64,000 bases of DNA. It comes from Hymenopus coronatus. Taxonomy: Eukaryota; Arthropoda; Insecta; Mantodea; Hymenopodidae. The DNA lies in NCBI GenBank assembly GCA_030762935.1, contig CM060884.1, positions 70,247,696 through 70,311,695 of the forward strand. The letters are read 5' to 3'. How positions within the stretch are numbered: position 1 is the stretch's first letter; each line of letters opens with the position of its first letter. Made by a program: the position numbers and the translations under genes. Shown here piece after piece: positions 12,401 through 24,400 of the stretch. A model generated the notes under the pieces. It was not told the origin of the DNA, ran no database searches, and saw only the letters and a program-made list of their open reading frames with translations.

Positions 12401-15400
12401 TCCACAATCAGCAACAGACTCGAGGACTGACAATAAGACTGCAAGATATGACACAGCAACTAACCTCAGAAATACATCATCGACCAAACGCGCTAAGCTT
12501 TGGAGCTATGGCTACGTCACCCAGAACTCACCTGGGAAGAGCTTCATCACCCCAATAACATGCCTTCTTGGTAAAATTATGCACCTCAATTTTTGTAGGT
12601 CGACGTCAGGGCATTGCGCCATGTCGTTTGCACCTACACCCCACGCTTCATTATACAGTTACCCGCAATCACTCGGTTTGCTTCGGTGGTACCGGGCCCC
12701 ATGACACCACTTATGCCCCAATAAATAGTGACACCACAGTATTAAATCCTTTCTCTCCCCTTTCCTTATTTCCTTCCCAAATACCCTATATATCTGTTAT
12801 CCTTATAACCTTTATTCCTGTTCCCCCCCCCCCCCCAAAAATGCCCAGATTTCAGTGCCAGCAGGGAATACGTAGCATGCAGTTGAGTGAGGTGTGACGG
12901 CAAATTTGTAGCGAGCAGTAGTAGTCATTGCAGCGAACGTTGAAAGGAAACTATAGAGCAAAGCTGTTGCAAAAACATTGAAGAAAGACAGTTGTTTGTG
13001 AGCAGATTCTGATTATAATCAGTTTGTGAAAGAATTAACAGTGTTTGTTGGAGGAACAGAGAGCTTTTGTCACAATATTTTCCAGTACATTTTAATCACA
13101 GAAAAAAATTAAACAAAAAATAAAATGTCATTCGCTATTTCTGCTGGGATTGCTTATATGTGTAGGCTATATAAATGATTATTGCAAATGTATTTAATTA
13201 TCTTCTTTCATTTCCAGTTCTGTGTTTTTCGTTAATTACAAACTGGAGGCGCTTGGGAAGCCCACCAAAGTTCAAACCTCTACGAGTAATACAGACCATT
13301 CGCATTGTCTCTTTATACTTCATCATCTTTGGTCATGAGATACTTATAATGGTTTTGGGTGCTCTGGAAAATCCTGAATGGCTTGAAAGGGTATGTTATG
13401 TTTCCTTCACTTTAAAGACAAATAAAATATTAGTTTTTAACTGTATTTAATTGTACTGTATCTGTTTTGTTTCTTGCAGTCTTATCGTGATCTTTCACGT
13501 ATGATTTTCTTCAATGGCCATCTGATTGTTAGCACGTACTTTGTCATCAGTGGATTTCTTCTTGGATATATGGGGACTGATAGCTTGGTGAAGCATGGGC
13601 TTACCTTCTTGAGTTATTTGAAGATCATCATTCTTCGCTACGTAAGGTAATGTGCTTTAATAATTTACGTGAAAATACTTGTCACACAGATCAACCTGGC
13701 ACTTTTAGTGAAAGTAAATAAAACAAATCTGATGTGTCCCATTCACATTCTACATCTCTGCAACAAATTATTGTTAAGAAGCTTATGCTTCTATTTACTT
13801 CATGCTAATCGAGAAAAAATTAGCAGGAATAGTCTTATTACTTGCTTCCTTGTAAGTAGAAGCGAAATAAGGGAGTACCATAGATTAAAGTGACAGTTAA
13901 AAGCTGGTTGCTATGTGACTGAAGTTCCTTTGTTTGTGTAGACAGGAGTTGACAAATTCCTGTATGAGCAAAGTATACATTTTTTAAAGCTGAAACCAAA
14001 AACAAAGGAATATCTCAAAAAACGATCAACTCCACGAAAAAAAATGTATATAACATAAATTGTGTGTTTTAACATGCTCTACATTTTTTGTGTGGTAAGT
14101 TTTTGGCCATCTCTTACCATTTAGCAGTTATGCAAAATTTCGTAAAATTCATCCAGAATAAAGTAGTCTTCAGAGGCTATTCCAAGAAAATTAAAGATAT
14201 TTTATTTGTCAGGTAGATGTCTTTAGCATATGATATTTTAATCAAAATTGTTAGAGCCATTTTTGAGAAAAATCAAAATTCGAAATTTTTTCTATGTAAA
14301 GGGTAGTTTGGGGTGGGGAGATTTTTCTCAAAATCTTTGTGTTGCATCCCTGGAAGATACTAAACTTAAATACCAAGTTTGGTAAATTACCAACTTTTTG
14401 TTTTTGAGTTTTCGTGTTCAGAGACACACATACACACAGACCTTTTTCTGATTTTTTTTTATACAGGGGACCCTAAAACATATAGATATTTCCAGTGAAA
14501 TCTGGGTATCAAATTTTTGGGTGGAGTGCAATACCTTCTCTATATACTATGTATTTAGTATGTGTAGAGAAAGTAAAAATTGCATGACATGCTGCAAATT
14601 ATATGTATTAGTTATTAAGAATAGAAAAATAATAGAAATGTTCAATTATGGTTTCAGATTAACACCAGCATATGCGTTAATCATAGCTCTGTCAGCTACC
14701 TGGTTTAATTACCTGGGCTCAGGACCTCACTGGTATAACGTCTATGGCAGAGAAGTGGAGAACTGCAGAAATTACTGGTGGCTCAATTTGCTTTATGTCA
14801 ACAACTACATCCATGGTGATACACCGGTAATTATTTTAAAATAAGAACTGCATTTAATTAATAAAAATAATCTGATGTATTCCATTCGCATGGCATTCTC
14901 TACACCTCTGTATCACATATTGTAGTTGGTTGGTTGGTATCTAATGTTGAGCAGTTGGCAGTGAAGCCATTCGCTCTCTTGCATTCCAGTATTTTGATGT
15001 CATATTATCATGTCGACTCAAGGTTGGGCAGTGCAGTATAAGGTTTCCGTCCATGTCTTCTTTAAGTGTACAGAAAGAACACAGAGGAGATCTCACTATA
15101 CCAATCCTCAATAACTTATTGGATCAGATGAATTTGATGTCATTTTGCTACCTTTCTTGACTAGAAAGTCAGCTGTTTTATTACCCTGTATTCTGCAATT
15201 TGCTGGTATCCATTGAAGTATTAATCTTTTATTTAAATTCATTAGTTGTTTTATGACTTTGCAGCATTCTGCAATATTTAAGTTATTAGGTGTTACATCA
15301 GATGTAATGGATATAATACCTGCTTTAGAGTCACATAATATACAACTTTTTCAAATTTATTTATATGATATAATAGATTTTGTAAGCTCTGAAGTATTGC

Positions 15401-18400
15401 TGAAATCTCTCCATCAAAATTTGTAGTATTTAAACTTAATCTTTTGTACAAAGAGAGTACCACTGTTATTTGGTAAGCTAGAACCATCAGTATAAACATG
15501 TAGCCATTCATTGGTAGGGTATCTTAAATCTATTATTTCTAGTGTCATTTGTTTCAGAACACACAAAGAGGTTTCAGATTTTGTAAATTCTTCAGCTAAG
15601 TGTAGATAGTGTTCAATATCAAATAGTTCTAACAAGCTAACATTTGTTTGTATGTTGTCTTTTAAGTAAAGAAGTTTCAATCTATGTTTGATTTCTTTGA
15701 CTTTATTAAGGAATTTTGATGTAATAGAAAGGAGACCCTTTAATTGCGTCTATAATTTGAAGACTTAAAGGAACCAATCTAAACAAAATTATTATATATA
15801 TTTCACATATCAGGCCCCCTCTTTTACCTTTCCTATCCAGTCTTGCTTGACTCAACTCTTGTTTTCTTTGACCCTGATGGTATTAGAGTATTCAAGGCTT
15901 AGGGAATCATTTTATTTTTTTTCCTGTCCTTACGTTTCTTTTCTTAGGTGATGTAACCCCATTTATGATGCCTAATTTTAAATGGTTACAAAAATTTGAA
16001 TAAAAAAATTCCAGATAAAGAGATGGCGCTAATGTGGTTTTGCTTGTCTTCCACAGTGTTTGCAGCATGGCTGGTACTTGGCAGCAGATTACCAAAATTT
16101 TATGGTAGCAATTTTACTCCTTGCATTGGTCAATAAATACAAGAAAATGGATAAATTTATCCTTGGATTTTCGCTGTTCCTGTGTATGGTCATCCCTGCT
16201 ATACAAACTTACACTGAGCGTTTGGACCCAATGCTTATCACATATCCAGAGTAAGTGTTTAACCTAAGTTTTAAATAATAACAATGTTTGTTCTAATTGT
16301 TTTTTCACACAAGCTGTGTGTAGGACAGGGGTTGGATAGGTAGAGTCAGATTGAAAAATGCAATGCCATAGCCCGGGATTTGAACCACGGATCTTCCAGT
16401 CTCTAGCCAGTTGCTCTGCCACTGAGCTACTATGGCAATACCAATTGACCATAATAGTTGGCTATACTATGAATCCTGCGACTTAAAGTACTTACAACAT
16501 TGTAAGTCGCCATTGGGGGTTGTCATCTCAAAATAATTTGAGAACACCTTGTGGTTTACCAGGCAACATGCAACTCAGTTGAGAAATTCAATGCTATGCC
16601 GGCATGTTGCCATGGTAGCTCAGTAGCAGAGCAACCAGCTAGAGACCGGGAGATCCGTGGTTCAAATCCCGGCTATGGCATTGAATTTTTCAGTCTGACT
16701 CTAGCTAACAATGTTTGTGTTTGAATACCCAAGGAATTTGCCTTATGTTAACCCCAAAGAACATTTGTGGGCCATTTGCAAAAAGAGACTTGCAAAATTT
16801 TGCTGTTCCCAAAAAAACATTTGATATTAGCTTTAATTGAAGTGTGGTTTCATGATAGTCTCAAAAATGGGTGTTCCAATTTTATGGAGTCAATGGCTAG
16901 TCCTGCAATGGAACTTGTAAAAAAGAAAGGAGGAAAGTACAGGGTGTTTCCAAATGAATAGAGGGATTTTAATGTTTTGTAGGACTTACAGTTTTTAATG
17001 TACAATCATGAATGATATAACAAATGAAAGAGCAACTCAAACTGTTTGTTTTACATATGTTCAATGTCTGCACCATTCACCACACGATACATATCAAATC
17101 TATAAGCAAGTTCTACACAAGTTGGTACGTAAAGCGTAGTCTATAGGCTTTAGAGCTTGTAATAATTGCAAACATCAAGGCTGTAGTTGTGTTTCCTTAA
17201 AATGTTCCATACAGACTTAGGTAAATTCCTAATTAGCAACTAGCCTTTTGAGCTGATTTCTTGGGGCTAGGCCTGATTCCCTCACCCATTCAATACTTCC
17301 TGTGCTCTTGCCTGTGGTTTTAAACTGAGCATGCCATCTAAGGGTGTTATTATCACTTGGAGGATTGCAACTGAACTCGTTATGGAAAGCTCGTTGCACT
17401 GCAATAGCAGATTTAGTCTTATGAAACTCTAAAACACAGAATATCTTTTGCTCCATAGTTGCTATTTTGACATTAGTGCTTTGTAACAGCATTACTGTAA
17501 CAGCAGACAGTCGAAACAAATGAAACCAACCAACACATGTGTTATCAGAACTGTTTGAGTTGCTCTTTCATTTATATATCATATATATATCACTGTACAT
17601 GAAAAACTGTAGGTACTAGAAATCATTAAAACCCGTTTATTCATTTGGGAACACCGTGTAGTGTTTTAAGTATTAGAAAATGTAAACTGTAAATAATTTA
17701 TGGTTAAATTCATGAGAGCATGGAAAATGTTGTGTCATTGTTCTGTTCAATTAATTTAAATGGGACTATACATGTAGATGCTGAAAGTTATGGAAGCAAA
17801 AAATAAAGAAAATAAGAACTGCAGTATTAATTTTCTTTTTCCTGGAACTCAAGTGCTTTTCCAAGGCAGGATTCGCCATTTTGGAGCTGCAGATGTAAAG
17901 TTTGTGTATTTTCCAGTGTTTAAATGAATCTTTATTCTTGTATTTCTCTTCCATCATCCAGCACACTGAGGAATGTCACATATGATAGAACCTACCTTCG
18001 CAGCTACTTGGCATTCCATCATAATATGACATCTTATTTAGTGGGAGTTATAGGAGGATATATCTTCTATAAGACCAGCAGTAATGGGATAAAGTTTTCT
18101 AAGGTATTTATTATTGTTACTGTTATTATTATTATTATTATTATTATTACAATCCCATTTCTAAATCCTAAAAATATCAAATATTTTTATACTAAATTTA
18201 TATCATCTTAATTGGGATAAACATAAGGATAAAATATGCAACAAAATTTGTAATGGTTTTTTTATTATTAAAAGATTTGTAGGTTTAAGAAACAAAGAGC
18301 TGTTAATGACAATATATTATGAACAAATCCACCCACATCTTTCTTATGGTATCATAGCTTGGGGTCGTAGCAAAAAGAAAAACACAAATAGAGTTTTTAT

Positions 18401-21400
18401 ATTACAAAAAAGAGCAGAGAGATTGATCCTGGGACTAACACAGACAGAATCTTGTAAAGAAGCGTTTAAACATTTAAATATTATGACATTGTACTCATTA
18501 TATATATGAAGCAATAATGTATTTAAAAACTAAGGATAGTAGTAGACAATTAAATCGAAACAATCATGATTAGCTTACAAGAAATAAAGACAATTGTGCA
18601 CCACAAGCACATTCACTCAGCTGTACAAAACCAAACCAATAGCTTCAGCTTGCGAACTCTACAACAAACTTCCAGTATACTTGAAAAATATACAAAACCC
18701 TAAAGTCTTTAAGAAGGAACTTAAAACATTTTGTATGAATGCTTGTTTTTATTCTGTAGATGAATTGTAAATAGTAAGTACATATTCAATTTTGTAAGTT
18801 ATATTTATGGTTTGTGTAAATAATTAATGTAAACATGTAAAAAATTCTTGCTGTAATAGTCGCCCTCTGTGGTGTAATGGTTACCATGCTAACTTCATAT
18901 ACCCAAGGTTGCGGGTTCAAATCCAGTAGAGGACGATGGATTTTTTCGGGCATCCTTAGCATGGCTTCCTTTGGAAGGGAAGTAAAGCTATTGGTCCCGT
19001 GTCATATATTTACAGCACGTAAAAGAACCTCAAGCAAAACAAAGCGATCTTTAATGCCCAGTATAGAATGGGACGTTGAGAACCACAGTAGTTGAAGAGC
19101 TCCATAAATAAAAAACTCCATTTATCTATTTTGCTGTATTATTTCTATTTTGTTTTATATTTTTCTATTATATTTATATTCTTTGTAACCTGACATCTCC
19201 AACAGCATATATATGTTTTAAAAGGACTAATAAAAAAATTAATGAATGATGGTTGGTTGGTACCTAATGTTGAGCAGTTGGCAGTGAAGCCATTCGCTCT
19301 AAATGAATGAATGAGGAAACAATCTTTCATATGCCTTATGCTACAAATTATCTTATTTTTAGAAAAGTATTAAGCTCAACCAAAACTCTATTCAGTAGAG
19401 CACTGATAATTCAAGCTAATCAAATTATAAAAAACTTGGATTATATGGAAATATCACTAAATCAATGGATAAATGATGTATAAATGTTTAATGAGCATAG
19501 TAATGGTTAAAAAATAAATTAAATCAATTTAAAACATACCTGTATTATATGTATACATATAGCACAGGTTACAAAAACATAAGTTACATTTTAAAGAAAT
19601 TGTCCAAATAGACAAGTTCTATGTTCAGTGGCTTTCTGGCCTAAACGAACCTACAGAGTGCTTTCTAATCTAATCTAATCTAGAACCTCATTTATAGCAG
19701 CAATGTTGTGCCATATTCTAAGAAGCTTGCTGCTCAATGTAATGCAGCGTCACATTTAGCACTGCCAAATCCTCGGTGTGAGTGATCACTAGTGTCATTT
19801 CTTGTTGCCACTTTCTTCAGTGGGTTCACTAATCATTTCAATAATTGGAAGATTGGTCACCTCAAACTGTTCATCTCTGTTCCTGCATTCTGCACTGTAC
19901 AATTCATTGACATAGGGTTCAAATTAGGGAAGATTCCACAAAGTGTACTCTTCCAAACCTAGTAGTACCTCTCAATCTGTAATAGAAATGTTTTAGTAGA
20001 TTGAGTCCAAGGTTATTCCTGTGCATTATGAACGAAAACCCAAGGTGGGGCAGTTTTATTTGTATTGTATGGAAAGTTTAAAGAAAGTTCAAAATGTAAC
20101 ATTCGGAAGTACATAAAACATATTTGCAGATATTTGCAGATAATGTATAAAAATGGGATTTTACTCTAGTTTGATGTAAACTTTTAATTTTCTTAAGACC
20201 AACTCAAAGTACATGGAACCTCAAAATACCGGCTCTGCTGTATTAAGTTCTGCAGTTAGACATCATCTAGTTATTTATTTGATTAGGAATTTAAAAAATC
20301 ATATTTCAGATAACTAGTAAGATCAGCATATATTTCTTTTTTTCAAAGTATTGTATCTTATTGAAATTTGTTATGGGGAAATAGTGGACATATAGGTACA
20401 TGGCATTTTATTGTTACAGACTCAGGTAAATTAGACCATTGTAAACCATTATTTATTAGACTGCAGTGTTTGACAGTAGTTAACCTATACATATATCATG
20501 TATTATTGTATGTTAGAAATAATGTTTCAACATTAGCAGTTGGGGGAGATGAAAACAAACTGTAATACTAGGAGTTGCAGTTGTATAGAAATACCATATC
20601 AAAGATTAACCAATTCACATAACTTTAATGCAGTTCTAGGACTAAAGATGTACAACAAGCTGGGATTGGATCAAAAAGAATTACCTATAAATATCTTTAA
20701 AGCTAGACTTTATAAGCTGGTAGTGAATAATCATATTTATACTATTAATGAATTTCTTGAAACTGAATATGCTGTATTTTAACTTGCTGTAAAAGTTAAA
20801 TGACAATAAAATTTATTATTATCATCATCAGTAAAAGTCACTAGATGGCAGAGGCACTCCAATGCAATACTGCTACCAACTGGCAGCCTTATTTCAGTAA
20901 CAGGTGAATATTAAAATTGTACCAGAGAAATATGAATGTAATTAATGTGTATTGTATTCATTTCCACAGTTTGTTGTGTTCCTGATCTGGGTCATCTCAG
21001 TGACTTTACCTTGGATGCTGTTACTTGCTGGATACTTCTTCTTCCTGCCTACTTATAAATACAATGTTATAACAGCCAGTATATATGCTGGCACCTACAG
21101 GGCAGCATTTTCCATCGGAATTGGAACTATTCTTCTTGGATGTGCCTCAGGCTATGGATGTGAGTTTAATTCAGTTTACTTACACAATAGAACCTATATA
21201 AAGTGTGGGGCCATTTAAGTTAATACACTTTTTGGATTGATATTTGGCAATGAAAAGAATCAAAAATAAAATTGGATAGGTAGAGTCAGACTGAAAAATT
21301 TAATGTCATAGCCGGGGGTTTTAACCACGAATCTCCCGGTCTCTAGCCAGTTGCTCTGTCACATGCTGGCATAGCATTGAATTTCTCAACTGACTCTCAC

Positions 21401-24400
21401 ATTTCCCAGTAAACCACAAGGTGATCTCAAATTATTTTGAGATGACAACCCCAATGGCGACTTACAATATTGTAAGTACCTTAAGTCCCAGTATTCATTG
21501 TATAGCCAACTATTATGGTCCATTGCATAAGCACTTACAACATGGTTGGTTGGTATCTAATGTTGAGCCATTTGGCAGTGAAGCCATTCACTCAATTTTT
21601 ATGTTATATTATCATGTTGACTAAAGGTTGGGCAGCACAGTAGATGTTTTCCATCCATATCTTAAGTGTACAGAAAGGACACAAAGGAGATCTCACTATA
21701 CCAATCCTGAATAAATGTTTATTGAGACAGTCATGGCCTGTTAGGAGTCTAAAAGTTGCTACAGAGGACTTTCTTGGTAATTTAGTGATTCTGGTCGTGT
21801 TATAGTACTTACAACATTGTAAGTTGCCATTGGGGTTGTCATCTCAAAGTAATATGAGATCACCTCATATTTACTGGGAAATATGCGAGTCAGTTGAGAA
21901 ATTCAATGCTATGCCGGCATGTTGCCACGGTAGCTCAGTAGTAGAGCAACTGGCTAGAGACCGGGAGATCCGTAGTTCAAATCATGACTATGTCATTGAA
22001 TTTTTCAGTCTGATTGTACCTATCCAACTCCTATCCTACACATGGCTTGTGAGAAAAAACAATTAAATCAAATAATAAAATTGTTCGCTAAATGCATGCA
22101 ATAACGTTTATTTTTAAACTACTACCAGATTGTGTGATGACAAGCTATGGTATGGAAGCAATAATGACAAAAGAAAGATGTTTTTATAGGGACATAAGGG
22201 TAATAAATAATATTGATAAATTTAAGTTTTTACTTTTTAGCTACTACTCCTAAGTAAACATTAATGTTATTATATTAGAAACACAGAAGATAATGAATAT
22301 AATTTTTCATACAGGGATAGTAAACACGATGGCAACATGGAAGCCAGCTCAAATTCTTGGACGTCTCACCTACTGTGCATTTTTGGTGCACATGTGTGTC
22401 ATAAGAATAGAAGTGGCATCAGAGAAACATCCAATATATCTTTCTGATTACTATGTGGTAGGTATGGCAGTGTAGTTTTTATAGCTCTATTATAAATAAA
22501 TGTAAAATGGGTATAAAGCTTGAGTTTGAAGTCCATCAATAAACTTCAGGGGGTGATTTCTGAAGAAATGCAGCACAAAAGTTCAAATCGCTTTGTGTCC
22601 AGGAATCATAGTTTCCATGGCAGGTGACACTGAAGCACAAATAAAACAAAGAGCCCTGGTACACATCTCAATCCCATCCATGACAAGTAGATGTTCAAAG
22701 TGACCTACTTGGGATGAAATGTACACATCATGGACAGTTTCACTCATTGGGTCTGAATATTATCACATGGTCATGGGTAGTGCGGTTGCTGGGAGACCTG
22801 GTTCGGGGTGCACTCAGCCTTGTGAGGTTCCTGGGGGCCAATTAAGGAGATACTTGACTGAGAAGTAGCAACTCCAGATCGAGAAGTCCGCATCAACGGC
22901 TGGGAGGGACTCGAGGTGCTGATCACATCTCACCCTCTAGCACTACACCCCATTCAAGATGCCTTCAGGCTGAAATGGGGGATGCAGCGACCAGGAGTTA
23001 GGCCAAGGTCCCTACCCCTGTTGAAGAGTTTGAACACCAGGATTGGGCTCACTGTACGCAATGCTTTCAAATGTCCCCACAAGTAAACATCCACGGGGTT
23101 TAACTCTGCGATAGAGAAGGCTGTATAACAGGGCCTCCACGCCCTATCCAACATCTGGAGAAGATATTATTAATGCAGAAGTAGACTGGCACTCCTTTGT
23201 GCTGCAGTCACATTGCCTGTATTGCCAAATAAACTTCTCTAACAATGAAGGCAGAGTTGTGAAAGAAGAGTTAGTCTGAAAAATGGAAATGGAGTTTTAT
23301 TTATGGACACTCCTTAACTGCTGTCGTTCTCAGCATGAAAGATCACTTAATTTTACTCAGAGGCTTGTTTATCAAGCTTGAGGTTCTTTTATGTGCCGTA
23401 AATCTACGACACAAGACCAACGGCTTTACTTCCCTTCCGGAGGAAACTTCCCAAGTTTCCCCTGCCATATCATTCCACCAGTGCTCCATCTTTATTGCAT
23501 GTATCATCCGTGCCATCGCCTGTGATGCCATAGTAGTAAAAGTGGCTGAATTGTGGCCAAGTGGTTAGACCACTTGCCTCTCACCCAGGAGACCCAGATT
23601 TGCTCCCAGGGGACCGCTTGTGGGATTTGTGATGGAGAAAGTCTCACAGGGGTGGGTTTTCTCTGGGTTCTTTGGTTTTCCACTACATTGCATTCCATCT
23701 TCATTCAGTGTATCATCAGTAACATTACGTGCAGTGCCATAGCAGTAAAAGTGAGCGTTAAATAATATAAAAAAATCTTATGTGTTCCATTCACATGACT
23801 TTCTCTACATATCTGCAACAAATTATTGTTAAAAAGCTGTGCTTCTATTTACTTCATGCTAATTGAGAAAAAATTAGCAGAAATACCTTGCTCCCTTGTA
23901 AGTATAGAAGCAAAATAAGGCATTACCATAGACTAAAGTGACAGTCGAAAGCTGGTTGCTATGTGACTCAAGTTCCTTTATTTGTTTGGACACGAATTGA
24001 CAAATTCCTGTATGAGAAAACTATACATTTTTCAAAGCTGAAACTAAAAACAAGGAATATCATAAAAACGATCAACTTGACAAAAAGATGTATATAACAT
24101 AAACTGTGTGTTTTAATGTGCTCTACATTTTCTGCGTGATAAGTTTTGTCCATCTCTTACGGTTTAGCAGTTATGAAAATTCCATAAAATTCATCCAGAA
24201 TAAAGTAGTCTTCAGAGGCTATTCCCAGAAAATTCAAGATATACATTTTATTTGTCAGGTAAATATCTTTAATATATGACAGTTTAATCAAAATCATTAG
24301 AGCCATTTTAGAGAAAATCAAAATTTTCAAAAAAAGTTCCACGTAAAAGTTAGTTGGGGGTGGGGGAATTTTCTTGAAAATCTTTGTGTCGCATCCTTGG

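Noticed and set aside
16608..16678. tRNA-like module with a 7-bp acceptor stem
   Set aside because: The T stem has two mismatches, the anticodon stem does not pair, and near-copies sit inside S4 SINEs at 21266, 21801 and 48238. It is a SINE head, not a tRNA gene.
18862..18940. Possible tRNA gene with A and B boxes
   Set aside because: The anticodon arm does not fold and the sequence continues into the S6 SINE body.
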